From assembly GCF_000183425.1 (NCBI RefSeq), contig NC_014759.1, positions 2,387,001 to 2,451,000 on the forward strand: a stretch of 64,000 nucleotides of DNA. The letters are read 5' to 3'. The DNA comes from Marivirga tractuosa DSM 4126 (GTDB lineage Bacteria > Bacteroidota > Bacteroidia > Cytophagales > Cyclobacteriaceae). The notes under the pieces were generated by a model. The model was not told the origin of the DNA. It made no database searches and saw only the letters and a program-made list of their open reading frames with translations. Shown here one piece after another: positions 1 to 8,634 of the stretch (its first letter is position 1; each line of letters opens with the position of its first letter). The position numbers and the translations under genes are program-made.

Positions 1-22
1 GCGTATAATTACAGTATATTGC

Positions 23-57
23 AAAAAAAATAGCACCAGATGACTATCTGATGCTAT
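23..57 (-). terminator. Intrinsic terminator of gcvP
   Basis: A 12-bp stem (30-41 with 46-57, one G-U wobble on the minus strand) has a 4-nt loop and is followed on the minus strand by eight T residues. It lies 26 bases after the gcvP stop, so it fits a Rho-independent terminator for that gene. Confidence 0.8.
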
Positions 58-83
58 CTATTCTCTAAACAGAAATTCTATTT

Positions 84-2996
84 CTAAGCCATAGCCTCTT
101 CCGGTTTATCTTCGTATTCAGATACCGGAATACAGCTGCACATTAAGTTTCTATCACCATAAGCACTGTCAATTCGGCTCACACTTGGCCAGAATTTGCT
201 TTGACGAACTGATTCTAATGGGAAAACTGCTTTCTCTCTTGAGTAAGGTAACTCCCATTTCTCAGCTAAAGCTACCGACATAGTATGCGGTGCATTTTTC
301 AACACGTTTTGCTGCGTATCTGCTTTTCCATCAGCTATTTCTTGTATTTCTTTTCTAATTGAAATCATAGCTGTGCAAAATTTATCCAACTCCATTTTAC
401 TCTCACTTTCAGTAGGCTCAATCATCATTGTGCCTGGCACCGGAAATGAAACGGTAGGAGAATGATATCCATAATCCATTAGTCTTTTAGCGATATCTTC
501 TACTTCCACACCAAATTCTTTAAACGCTCGGCAATCGATGATCATTTCATGAGCAGCACGTCCTTTCTGATTAGTGTAAAGTACAGGATAGCTTCCCGCT
601 AATTTCTCTTTAATGTAATTAGCATTTAAAATCGCTAGCTGGGTAGCTTTTTTAAGGCCTTGGCTTCCCATCATAGAGATATAAGCGTAACTTATAGCCA
701 AGATGCTTGCACTGCCCCAAGGAGCAGCTGAAATAGCTGTAATAGCCTGATTCCCTCCTGTTGGCACCAACGGATTGCCCGGTAAGAAATCTTCTAAGTG
801 TTCTGCCACACAAATTGGTCCCATCCCTGGTCCGCCACCACCATGTGGAATACAAAACGTTTTATGTAAATTCAAATGGCAAACATCAGCTCCAATATTA
901 GCTGGAGATGTTAAACCTACTTGAGCATTCATGTTGGCACCGTCCATATAAACTTGACCGCCATTATCATGAACTATTTGACAGATTTCTTGAATACTTT
1001 CTTCAAATACTCCGTGGGTAGAAGGATAAGTTACCATTAAAGCAGCCAAATTATTTTTATACTCTTCAGCCTTTTCCTTTAGGTCCTCTAGATCAATATT
1101 CCCTTGATCATCACATTTTGTGATCACCACTTTCATTCCAGCCATTACCGCACTTGCAGGATTAGTACCATGCGCTGATGAAGGAACTATGGTTACGTTT
1201 CTGTGTTCATCTCCTCTACTTTGGTGATATGCTCTGATCACCATTAAACCGGCATACTCACCTTGAGCACCTGAATTAGGCTGCAATGAAGTAGCGGCAA
1301 ATCCAGTGATTTCAGTTAGCATATTCTCCAACTTGATGAACATTTCTCTATATCCTAAAGCTTGTTCTTTTGGTGCATAAGGATGGATATGTGCCATTTC
1401 AGGCCAAGTGATTGGAATCATTTCAGCCGTTGCATTCAATTTCATAGTGCATGATCCTAAAGAAATCATAGAATGAACCAATGATAGATCTTTATTCTCC
1501 AGCCTTTTGATATATCGCAACATTTCATGCTCAGCATGGAACTGATTGAAAATTGGGTGCTCCATGAATCTGCTTTCACGAATCAACTGTTTTGGCCAGT
1601 CCAACTCTAATGAATCAACTTTATCCTCTACCGAATATTTATTAGCATCTTCATCTACTACCAAAGCGAAGATTTCAATTAATTCTTTTATATCATGAAT
1701 ACGAGTAGTCTCATTTAAAGCAATCGATACAGTATGAGTACCCGTTAAATTTAGATTGATCTTTCTTTCATATAAAATTGAATGAAGTTTCTCTCTCAAT
1801 TTTTCAGATTCAAGTTGAACTGTAATCGTATCGAAGAAATTTTTATTAGTCACTTCATACCCTAAAGTAGTAAGACCATTCGCTAATAACTTTGTCAGGG
1901 AATGAGTTCTTACTGCAATTTTTTTCAAGCCAACAGGGCCGTGATAAACACCGAACATACCTGACATAATTGCCAACAAGACTTGAGCAGTACAAATATT
2001 AGAAGTTGCTTTCTCCTTTTTAATATGTTGCTCTCTAGTTTGAAGTGCCATTCTGTAGGCTTTATTTCCTTCTTTGTCTACAGATACGCCTATTATTCTT
2101 CCCGGAACTTGTCTTTTATAAGCCTCTTTAGTTGCAAAATAAGCAGCATGTGGGCCGCCATATCCCATAGGAATACCAAAACGTTGAGAGGTACCCACTA
2201 CACAATCCGCTCCCATTTCTCCTGGAGGAGTTAATAAAGTCAATGCTAATAAATCAGCGCCAATAGTAGAATGGATATTATTTTCAGTTGCAGCCTCAAT
2301 GATTGGCTTAAGGTCGATCACCTCACCTTTTAAGTTTATTTGTTGAGCGTAAAATCCAAAAATATCAGGATCGGTAACATCTAACTGAGATAAATCCGCA
2401 AATCTTAATTCAATTCCCATAGGATTAGCCCTAGTCTTAAGGATATCAACTGTTTGTGGGAAAGTATTTTCATCTACAAAGAAAACAGTGGCTGATTTCT
2501 TCTTGCCTTTTCTTAAGCCATAGAACATGCTCATTGCTTCGGCAGCAGCAGTACCTTCATCCAATAAAGAGGCATTAGCAATTTCCATTCCTGTCAAATC
2601 AATCACCATGGTCTGGAAATTAATTAAGGCTTCTAATCTACCTTGAGCAATTTCAGCTTGATAAGGTGTGTAAGCCGTATACCAACCCGGATTTTCTAAT
2701 ATATTTCTTTGAATTACACCTGGTGTATGCGTATTGTAATAGCCTAATCCTATATAAGATCTAAAGATTTGATTTTTTTGAGCGATTTCTTTAAACGACT
2801 CTAAAAATTCAAATTCAGTTTGCGCTTCAGGAAGGTTCAAATCCTTCTTAAGTTGGATAGCTTTTGGGATCGTTTCATCAATAAGATGTTCCAAAGAATC
2901 GGCTTTCACCATTTTCAGCATCTCCGATATTTGCTGATTATCCGGTGCATTATGCCTCACATCAAATCTTTCTTGGTACAGAGGGTTTAATTTCAT
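84..2996 (-). CDS. gcvP: Glycine dehydrogenase (decarboxylating), P protein
   Basis: This is the PLP-dependent P protein of the cytosolic glycine cleavage system. It decarboxylates glycine and passes the aminomethyl group to lipoyl-GcvH. The protein is the single-chain (P1+P2 fused) type, 970 residues, the usual length. The PLP lysine sits in NLHKTF at about residue 712, followed by the glycine-rich [12 protein letters not shown] start at the ATG at 2996 because [15 protein letters not shown] matches normal P-protein N-termini; the upstream in-frame TTG at 3056 would add 20 unlikely residues. The gene stands alone: gcvT and gcvH are not in the window. It diverges from the M28 peptidase gene. 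Confidence 0.97.
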   Translation of the reverse strand: MKLNPLYQERFDVRHNAPDNQQISEMLKMVKADSLEHLIDETIPKAIQLKKDLNLPEAQTEFEFLESFKEIAQKNQIFRSYIGLGYYNTHTPGVIQRNILENPGWYTAYTPYQAEIAQGRLEALINFQTMVIDLTGMEIANASLLDEGTAAAEAMSMFYGLRKGKKKSATVFFVDENTFPQTVDILKTRANPMGIELRFADLSQLDVTDPDIFGFYAQQINLKGEVIDLKPIIEAATENNIHSTIGADLLALTLLTPPGEMGADCVVGTSQRFGIPMGYGGPHAAYFATKEAYKRQVPGRIIGVSVDKEGNKAYRMALQTREQHIKKEKATSNICTAQVLLAIMSGMFGVYHGPVGLKKIAVRTHSLTKLLANGLTTLGYEVTNKNFFDTITVQLESEKLREKLHSILYERKINLNLTGTHTVSIALNETTRIHDIKELIEIFALVVDEDANKYSVEDKVDSLELDWPKQLIRESRFMEHPIFNQFHAEHEMLRYIKRLENKDLSLVHSMISLGSCTMKLNATAEMIPITWPEMAHIHPYAPKEQALGYREMFIKLENMLTEITGFAATSLQPNSGAQGEYAGLMVIRAYHQSRGDEHRNVTIVPSSAHGTNPASAVMAGMKVVITKCDDQGNIDLEDLKEKAEEYKNNLAALMVTYPSTHGVFEESIQEICQIVHDNGGQVYMDGANMNAQVGLTSPANIGADVCHLNLHKTFCIPHGGGGPGMGPICVAEHLEDFLPGNPLVPTGGNQAITAISAAPWGSASILAISYAYISMMGSQGLKKATQLAILNANYIKEKLAGSYPVLYTNQKGRAAHEMIIDCRAFKEFGVEVEDIAKRLMDYGYHSPTVSFPVPGTMMIEPTESESKMELDKFCTAMISIRKEIQEIADGKADTQQNVLKNAPHTMSVALAEKWELPYSREKAVFPLESVRQSKFWPSVSRIDSAYGDRNLMCSCIPVSEYEDKPEEAMA

Positions 2997-3053
2997 AATA
3001 TTTGAAAGTATCTTTAATAAAAATTTTAGATATTCACGGACTGTTTCGTGCCA

Positions 3054-3061
3054 CAAAAGTA
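3054..3061 (-). promoter_or_regulatory. Candidate -7 box for gcvP
   Basis: The minus strand reads TACTTTTG, an exact match to the Bacteroidetes -7 consensus TAnnTTTG, about 58 bases before the gcvP ATG. No clear -33 TTG is seen at the expected distance, so this is a motif match only. Confidence 0.4.
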
Positions 3062-3134
3062 CAATATATTATTTAGGATTTTTGTTCACTTTACAGTAAA
3101 AAATTTAAATAAATTTACCTTTAACCCCTTAATT

Positions 3135-4601
3135 ATGAAGACTTTTTTCTCTACTCTTATGATGAGTTTCTTGGCTGTTAGTTTGCTGTCAGCTCAAGTC
3201 ATGGAAAAGCAAGCAAGAAAATATGCTAAAACTATTTCAAATGATGACTTAACCAGACATTTAACAATACTGGCTTCCGATTCCTTAGAAGGAAGAGAAA
3301 CAGGTAAAAAAGGCCAGAAAATGGCAGCAGAATATATTAAGAATCATTTTGAATCTCTAGGCTTGAAAGCGCCTGTTGACAATTCATATTTCCAAAAGTT
3401 TAATTTATATCAAACTTTTCGAGGGGACGCTGCAATGGTTGTCAATGAAAAAACTATTTCAAATCTTGGGGAAATGGTCTATTGGGCAAATGTTCCTTTC
3501 GAAAAGAAGGAAATCGACATTGTATATGTTAATAAAGCCCAAGAAGAAGATTTACAAGATATAGAGGCTGAAGGAAAGTTTTTGGCTTTTCAAGCTGAAG
3601 GACAGTTTACTCCTACATTAAAAATTATCGAAGACCTTGGAGCACAAGGAGCAATAGTTTTTGCAGAAGATAGTAGTAGAATGAATATGGTTTTACGTTA
3701 TGGCCAATATTATGCTACTCATGGTGCATTATCTAGAACTAAGCCTTCAACTGAAGGGCTTGCAAGCTTAGTGATGTACAAAGAATTGGCGCAAGAAGTT
3801 TTTGGCAAACCTATTTCAGAATTGAAAATTGGAGATACTGCCTCTGCCGAGCTATTTGCTGAAATCAATACTGAAATAATGGAAACTGAAAATGTATTGG
3901 GCTACTTAGAGGGTACTGAAAAGCCAGATGAAATCCTTGTTTTAACTGCGCACTATGATCATGTTGGGGTTCAAGATGGAAAAGTGTATAATGGAGCTGA
4001 TGACGATGCCTCTGGTACAACTGCAGTCTTGGAAATAGCCGAAGCTTTTGTAAAAGCAAAGAACGCTGGTCATGGACCCAAACGAAGCATTTTATTTATG
4101 CCTGTAACTGGAGAAGAAAAAGGTTTGTTAGGTTCTGCTCATTATGCAGAAAATCCTGTATTCCCATTAGAAAATACGGTTACCAATTTAAATATTGATA
4201 TGATCGGACGAGTAGATTCTATCCATATGGATGACAGGGAATTTGTATACCTAATTGGTTCCAACAGAATTTCAACTGAATTGCATGAAATCAGTGAAAA
4301 CATGAATAATAATTACACAAAACTGGAACTAGATTATACTTATAATGCTGAAGATCATCCAGATAGGATTTATTACCGTTCAGATCATTGGAATTTTGCA
4401 AAAAATGGCGTTCCAATCATTTTCTATTTTAATGGTACTCATCCTGATTATCATCAGCATACTGATACAGTCGATAAGATTGAATTTGATTTGTTAAAGA
4501 AGAGAACCGATTTGGTATTCTATACTGCTTGGGAAATTGCAAACAGAGACGAGCGACCTGCAATTGATCCTAAAGAAGAAAAAGAAGAAGAGGAAGAATA
4601 A
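3135..4601 (+). CDS. Secreted M28 family zinc peptidase
   Basis: Predicted exported metallo-aminopeptidase of family M28. A signal peptide (MKTFFSTLMMSFLAVSLLSA) opens the 488-residue protein. A PA-type insert region occupies roughly 120-240. The dinuclear zinc site is visible: HYDHVG (H273), GADDDASGT (D289) and the EE pair of GEEKGLLGS (E327, E328), then a late RSDHWNF histidine. The C-terminus is an acidic tail rich in Glu. I use the ATG at 3135, where the signal peptide begins, not the GTG upstream at 3048. The substrate is unknown. The small lipoprotein gene follows after 11 bases and may be co-transcribed. Confidence 0.9.
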   Translation: MKTFFSTLMMSFLAVSLLSAQVMEKQARKYAKTISNDDLTRHLTILASDSLEGRETGKKGQKMAAEYIKNHFESLGLKAPVDNSYFQKFNLYQTFRGDAAMVVNEKTISNLGEMVYWANVPFEKKEIDIVYVNKAQEEDLQDIEAEGKFLAFQAEGQFTPTLKIIEDLGAQGAIVFAEDSSRMNMVLRYGQYYATHGALSRTKPSTEGLASLVMYKELAQEVFGKPISELKIGDTASAELFAEINTEIMETENVLGYLEGTEKPDEILVLTAHYDHVGVQDGKVYNGADDDASGTTAVLEIAEAFVKAKNAGHGPKRSILFMPVTGEEKGLLGSAHYAENPVFPLENTVTNLNIDMIGRVDSIHMDDREFVYLIGSNRISTELHEISENMNNNYTKLELDYTYNAEDHPDRIYYRSDHWNFAKNGVPIIFYFNGTHPDYHQHTDTVDKIEFDLLKKRTDLVFYTAWEIANRDERPAIDPKEEKEEEEE

Positions 4602-4612
4602 ATATAAGAGTT

Positions 4613-4816
4613 ATGAAAAATAGACTATCAACCCTAGCATTAATACTTTTAATAAGTTCATGTGGATTAGTGGAAGTATGTACTACTTGTACAGAACAAA
4701 ACACTCAAGTCAGTGATGAATTTTGTGGATCCCCTACTGAAGTGCAAGAACATGAAGATGAATTAAAAGAGCAAGGCCAAGCCTATAATCAAGATTGGGT
4801 TTGCACTGGAAGTTGA
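4613..4816 (+). CDS. Small cysteine-rich lipoprotein
   Basis: A 67-residue protein with a lipoprotein signal: hydrophobic LALILLISSC gives lipobox cysteine C17. The mature part is about 50 residues and has further cysteines (CTTC, FCGS, VCTGS), which suggests a disulfide-bonded periplasmic or surface peptide. It follows the M28 peptidase by 11 bases and ends just before a strong terminator. I recognise no family; the function is unknown. Confidence 0.7.
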   Translation: MKNRLSTLALILLISSCGLVEVCTTCTEQNTQVSDEFCGSPTEVQEHEDELKEQGQAYNQDWVCTGS

Positions 4817-4831
4817 TATTGATTGCCAAAC

Positions 4832-4866
4832 AAAAAGATAAGCTGAAGTTTTCAGCTTATCTTTTT
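4832..4866. terminator. Bidirectional terminator with perfect 16-bp stem
   Basis: Bases 4832-4847 and 4851-4866 form a perfect 16-bp inverted repeat with a 3-nt loop, with A-run and T-run at the ends, so it can end transcription in both directions between convergent genes. It overlaps the last codons of the minus-strand gene that ends at 4857. Confidence 0.85.
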
Positions 4867-5306
4867 AATAAATTTTCGACTTCTATTCCTTTTTGAGCTG
4901 CAACAGCTTCAATAGCTCTTTTCAATTCAATTGAGGTCTCTTTACGAGTTTTATAAGGAAAGTATTGTAAACCAGTTTTATCTTTTATTCCAATTTTATA
5001 ATAGCCCAATTCCACTTTTTTAACCTCATCCCAATTTATGAACTCAGGTTTTTTTAAAACACCAATTTTAATTTTTAAACCGTTTTGTGTAATAAGGAAA
5101 TGAGGAGCATACTTTGAGGAAGGTGATAGTTCAAATTGAGCTCTAAACAAAAACATAATAGCAGATACAAAAAATAAAATACCAGAAATTATTTTAAAAC
5201 TATCCTCAGCACCAGCATTGATAAAGCTGATAATATAGTAGAGAGAAGAAATCATCATCAATCCACCTGCAATGTAATTCAACTTTCTAACAGTGCTTTC
5301 AGACAT
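4857..5306 (-). CDS. Small two-TM membrane protein, unknown
   Basis: About 149 residues. Two hydrophobic segments near the N-terminus (LNYIAGGLMMISSLYYIISF and a second, FKIISGILFFVSAIMFLF) precede a soluble domain of about 85 residues with the pattern INWDEVKKVELGYYKI, which resembles PH-like or bPH domains of small membrane proteins. The start is uncertain: ATG at 5306 lies just after suhB, whereas ATG at 5366 would overlap suhB by 19 bases and add a Ser-rich stretch. The gene is last in the rsmI-DUF4105-suhB run. I see no recognised family; the function is unknown. Confidence 0.65.
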   Translation of the reverse strand: MSESTVRKLNYIAGGLMMISSLYYIISFINAGAEDSFKIISGILFFVSAIMFLFRAQFELSPSSKYAPHFLITQNGLKIKIGVLKKPEFINWDEVKKVELGYYKIGIKDKTGLQYFPYKTRKETSIELKRAIEAVAAQKGIEVENLLKR

Positions 5307-5347
5307 ACTACTATCGCCTGATCCTAAGGTTATTCTCTGACTTTTCT

Positions 5348-6148
5348 CTATTGATTGTGTTTCCATTGGTTCCGGAGTACGGTTAATAGTTCTTCGTAAA
5401 CTTCTGACGAGCAAGATACTATTTCTCTTCCAAAAATGAAATCATCATCACCATTGAAGCGAGAAACTTTGCCACCTGCTTGTTGCACGATAAAAGCTCC
5501 TGCTGCCACATCCCAGGCGTTGAGATTGTATTCGAAATAAGCTTCATATCTTCCGCAAGCCACATAAGCTAAATCCACTGCTGCACTTCCAAATCTTCTT
5601 AATCCATGGGTGTTTTGCATCAAATGCTTGAGAATGGATAAATAGTCATCCATTTTGTCAAAATCATTATAGGGGAAACCGGTAGCAATCAAACTTTGAG
5701 ATAAATCTAACCCTTGAGATACTGAGATTGGCTTTCCATTTAATCTTGAATTTTCACCCTTTACAGCTTCAAAGCATTCATCTCTATTGATCTCTAATAC
5801 AATCCCCGAAACCAGCTCATTATTTTGTTGTAAGGCAACGCTTATGGAGTAGACCGGCAGACCATGAACAAAATTTGTAGTGCCATCCAAAGGATCAATT
5901 ATCCAATTATAAGTGTCTCCTTTTTTATTGGAAGTACCTTCTTCCGCTATAAAACCTGATTCAGGTAGAATTTTTCCTAAACCTTCCACTAAGCGTTTTT
6001 CGGCTTCTTTATCTACATAACTGACCAGATCATTAAAACCCTTATGCTCTACCTTGTTAGTATTGAAGTTTTCTGATTCATGCTTTATGAATTCTCCTAC
6101 TTCTTTAACTAGTTTTATGGCTTGATGATGGATAGTATTCAAATTCAT
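5348..6148 (-). CDS. suhB: Inositol monophosphatase family protein
   Basis: A 266-residue Mg-dependent phosphatase of the IMPase/SuhB family, which hydrolyses inositol-1-phosphate or related sugar phosphates and in some bacteria binds the transcription machinery. The metal motifs are clear: EE at 69-70, DPLDGTTNF with D85 and D88, and WDVAAG with D213. The length is typical. Its ATG overlaps the stop of the upstream DUF4105 gene by one base (TAATG), which implies translational coupling within a minus-strand operon. The exact substrate cannot be told from sequence. Confidence 0.92.
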   Translation of the reverse strand: MNLNTIHHQAIKLVKEVGEFIKHESENFNTNKVEHKGFNDLVSYVDKEAEKRLVEGLGKILPESGFIAEEGTSNKKGDTYNWIIDPLDGTTNFVHGLPVYSISVALQQNNELVSGIVLEINRDECFEAVKGENSRLNGKPISVSQGLDLSQSLIATGFPYNDFDKMDDYLSILKHLMQNTHGLRRFGSAAVDLAYVACGRYEAYFEYNLNAWDVAAGAFIVQQAGGKVSRFNGDDDFIFGREIVSCSSEVYEELLTVLRNQWKHNQ

Positions 6149-7311
6149 TAGGTATTCATTTTTTTGGTCCTATACAATAAATTAAAAGACTTAAAGGCAA
6201 AATATAAAACAATAGGCAACACGGCTACATGCATGGCTTGTGGTAAAGTATAGAAAAAACCTAAAACCATAAATTGAAAAATCCCGAATATAGCATAAAA
6301 TGCCGTATGCCACTTTTTGGCTGGTTTTTTGAACAATAAAAAAGCAAGAACTACATTTAGGGGAAACGCCCATATCATGTTCCAGTTATTAACCGTAGCC
6401 ATATGATCTGATAAAAACCATAAAAAGAAGATTAGACAGCCCACAAGGCCAGTAATGATAAATAATAATCTATTAAACCAAACATCACTTAGTTTAGATT
6501 TATGGTGCCTTACACTTAAGAAAATCCCAAATAGACAAAGAAACCAAGTAACATATTCAGGTAGAATTTGAAAGCCCACACTAGCTTGCTCTTCTTCTGC
6601 CTCGTAAATAATAATTTTATCCTCCACTATTGGTTTCCCATTATAAGTAGCCTCATCAAAATGCATCATTAACATATCAGGCAAAAACATTTCATTTCTT
6701 TTATCTGCAATTTCATCGGTGGGTTGACCCAAAACCAGATCAATTCCGAAGTCTTGCCATGGTTTATTGGCTAAATAAATGTCCAGATATTCTCTAAAAG
6801 TAAGTCCTTCTGCATCTCTCTCCCAAACTAGTCCCTCCCCCAAAACATCTTCTAACAAATCACGGAAGCGGGTTGAACAATTATCAAAGAAAAAGTCATA
6901 TTGATAAAATCTATTTTCTGGCTTTATATTATTTAAGAGGAAATTATAAATTTCATTTTTCTGAGCTATGCTCAAACTGAGCTTTTGTTGAATAACAGTT
7001 CTTTTTTCTGCTTTAGCTGAATTAACAAGATAGGATAATCTGCCAGCTGAGAGCATGTAATCTAGTTTTCCTCTCACAAACTTCATGTAGAAGCCAGGAG
7101 TGTCAAAATCAAAAGTACCGTAATTAAAAACAACACTTAATCCTGTACTTTCATCTTCTATCCAAAGTGCAGAATGTCCAAATCCTGAATAAAGCTCATC
7201 ACCCGGAGCTACTGTAATCAAGCTCATTTCAGCCATTTCAGAAAGTCTAGTTTGACCAAAAGCTCCAACTGAGGCAAACATCAGTAATCCTAATAATAGT
7301 TCTTTAATCAT
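6148..7311 (-). CDS. DUF4105 domain membrane protein
   Basis: A 387-residue protein with a cleavable signal peptide (MIKELLLGLLMFASVGAFGQ), a periplasmic N-terminal DUF4105 domain (about 25-190) and four or five C-terminal membrane helices (about 255-380). The DUF4105 signature is seen in SGFGHSALWIEDESTG and in FFFDNCSTRFRDLLED, where a conserved Cys and His suggest a papain-like (NlpC/P60-related) fold. Catalysis is inferred from fold, not shown. The 3' end is coupled to suhB (TAATG) and the 5' end overlaps rsmI by 4 bases. Confidence 0.85.
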   Translation of the reverse strand: MIKELLLGLLMFASVGAFGQTRLSEMAEMSLITVAPGDELYSGFGHSALWIEDESTGLSVVFNYGTFDFDTPGFYMKFVRGKLDYMLSAGRLSYLVNSAKAEKRTVIQQKLSLSIAQKNEIYNFLLNNIKPENRFYQYDFFFDNCSTRFRDLLEDVLGEGLVWERDAEGLTFREYLDIYLANKPWQDFGIDLVLGQPTDEIADKRNEMFLPDMLMMHFDEATYNGKPIVEDKIIIYEAEEEQASVGFQILPEYVTWFLCLFGIFLSVRHHKSKLSDVWFNRLLFIITGLVGCLIFFLWFLSDHMATVNNWNMIWAFPLNVVLAFLLFKKPAKKWHTAFYAIFGIFQFMVLGFFYTLPQAMHVAVLPIVLYFAFKSFNLLYRTKKMNT

Positions 7312-7991
7312 GATTTAGCATTTAATACCAATACAATTTCTCCTTTAGGGGCAGTCTTTTCAAAATGTTCAATTAAGCCCTTAAGTGTATCCGTTAGCGT
7401 CTCTTCATATAGCTTTGTAAGTTCTCTGGAAACAGAAGCCATACGGTTCTCTCCCATTACTTCAGCCAATTGCTTTAAAGTTTTGAGTAAACGGTGAGGG
7501 GATTCGTAAAAAATAATAGTCCTATCTTCCTCCTGCAAATTTTCAATTCTAGTCTTTCTGCCTTTTTTGTGAGGCAAAAAACCTTCAAATATAAATCGAT
7601 CGTTAGGAAAGCCTGATTTGATGAGGGCAGGAATTAAAGCAGTAGCTCCAGGGAGAGATTCTAACTTTATATCATTTTTCAAGGCTTCTCTGGCCAATAA
7701 AAAACCCGGATCAGAGATTCCGGGTGTTCCGGCATCGGATATTAATGCCATTACTCTTCCAGCTTTTAATTCTTCAATTACTTGTTCTACTTTTTTATGC
7801 TCATTATGAATATGAAAGCTCTGCAGCGGCTTTTTAATATCATAATGCTTGAGCAGTTTCCCAGAAGTTCTTGTGTCTTCTGCTAGTATTACATCTACAC
7901 TATTGAGGATATTAACTGCTCTATAAGTCATATCCGCCAAATTGCCAATTGGGGTGGGCACCAAGTACAATTGAGTTTCTGATTGCTCCAT
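7308..7991 (-). CDS. rsmI: 16S rRNA (cytidine(1402)-2'-O)-methyltransferase
   Basis: RsmI uses S-adenosylmethionine to 2'-O-methylate C1402 of 16S rRNA in the decoding centre. The tetrapyrrole-methylase fold motifs are present: LVPTPIGNLADMTYRA at the N-terminus, ILAEDTRTSG, and the SAM loop DAGTPGISDPG at about 85-95. At 227 residues it is the short form common in Bacteroidetes, without the C-terminal extension of the E. coli enzyme. The start is the ATG at 7991; an upstream TTG at 7997 is less likely. It overlaps the DUF4105 gene by 4 bases (ATGA) and leads the operon. Confidence 0.95.
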   Translation of the reverse strand: MEQSETQLYLVPTPIGNLADMTYRAVNILNSVDVILAEDTRTSGKLLKHYDIKKPLQSFHIHNEHKKVEQVIEELKAGRVMALISDAGTPGISDPGFLLAREALKNDIKLESLPGATALIPALIKSGFPNDRFIFEGFLPHKKGRKTRIENLQEEDRTIIFYESPHRLLKTLKQLAEVMGENRMASVSRELTKLYEETLTDTLKGLIEHFEKTAPKGEIVLVLNAKS

Positions 7992-8011
7992 CCCCAAAAT
8001 TAAAGATTTTA

Positions 8012-8242
8012 TTAAACTAAATTATCAATTTCGTCAGCTAGCTTCTTATCTTTTTCTGTAATCTTGTTCCCTTCATCATGCGTAGTCAATTCAAAGCTAA
8101 CTTTATTGTAGACGTTTGACCAATTAGGATGATGTCCCATTTTCTCAGCAACTATTGCTACTTTGGTCATAAAACCGAAAGCTTCAGTAAAGTCTTTAAA
8201 TTCAATTGTTCTTTTTAACGTATTGTTTTCTTCTTTCCACAT
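8012..8242 (-). CDS. 4a-hydroxytetrahydrobiopterin dehydratase
   Basis: A 76-residue pterin-4a-carbinolamine dehydratase (PhhB/DCoH family), which recycles the hydroxypterin made by aromatic amino-acid hydroxylases. The active-site signature [13 protein letters not shown] and the following LTTHD are intact. It is slightly shorter than usual (about 95 residues) because the N-terminal segment is trimmed, but the core fold is complete. No hydroxylase gene is nearby, so the partner enzyme is elsewhere or the protein has another role. Confidence 0.9.
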   Translation of the reverse strand: MWKEENNTLKRTIEFKDFTEAFGFMTKVAIVAEKMGHHPNWSNVYNKVSFELTTHDEGNKITEKDKKLADEIDNLV

Positions 8243-8300
8243 ATCATTTTCCTTTTGTATTTCTAACCACTATGAAAAAGATTTGTTACAGTCCTGCAGA

Positions 8301-8567
8301 TTATAAAGCAATCACTCCTTCAACTTTATTAGTTTCTAAATACTTCTCAATAATCTGCTCTGCGGAACTGGCCAACATCTTAATAGTTAAACTAACATAT
8401 TTCCCCTTACTTGAAGGCTTTACAATCACTTCATGATTCTCAAATATATCTTTAATCTCTTCTTGTTTTTCAGCTTCTACAATAAACTTGAACATATAAA
8501 GACTAGGCCATTCCGAAACAGCTTCCAATTTTTCCCTGAATGATTGAATATCTTTTTCTGTACTCAT
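8301..8567 (-). CDS. DUF493 (YbeD-like) family protein
   Basis: An 88-residue small cytosolic protein of the DUF493 family, with an ACT-like alpha/beta fold. The pattern WPSLYMFKFIVEA, a charged helix, then VIVKPSSKGKYVSLTIKM is the family signature. The role is unknown; in other bacteria relatives are proposed regulators. It sits between the pterin dehydratase and the PpiD-like gene. The hairpin at 8586-8612 separates it from the upstream PpiD-like transcript. Confidence 0.85.
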   Translation of the reverse strand: MSTEKDIQSFREKLEAVSEWPSLYMFKFIVEAEKQEEIKDIFENHEVIVKPSSKGKYVSLTIKMLASSAEQIIEKYLETNKVEGVIAL

Positions 8568-8585
8568 ACTTGTAAACTTTTAATC

Positions 8586-8612
8586 ATAAAAAAAGGGGCT
8601 AAAAAGCCCCTT
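8586..8612 (-). terminator. Intrinsic terminator after the PpiD-like gene
   Basis: Bases 8593-8600 and 8605-8612 form an 8-bp GC-rich stem with an AAAA loop. On the minus strand a run of T follows. It lies 22 bases beyond the stop of the gene at 8635. Confidence 0.88.
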
Positions 8613-8634
8613 AAAATATTAAATACATAATAAA

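Noticed and set aside
652..855. Open frame of 67 codons on the minus strand inside gcvP
   Set aside because: Lies wholly within gcvP in another frame, with no family features.
1983..2234. Plus-strand open frame of 83 codons opposite gcvP
   Set aside because: Shadow of the gcvP coding strand; Ser/Phe/Cys-rich translation unlike a real protein.
3048..3134. Longer start (GTG) for the M28 peptidase
   Set aside because: It would put about 29 residues before a clear signal peptide starting at 3135.
8206..8436. Plus-strand frame over the DUF493 and pterin dehydratase genes
   Set aside because: Antisense to two well supported genes, and its product has no recognisable features.
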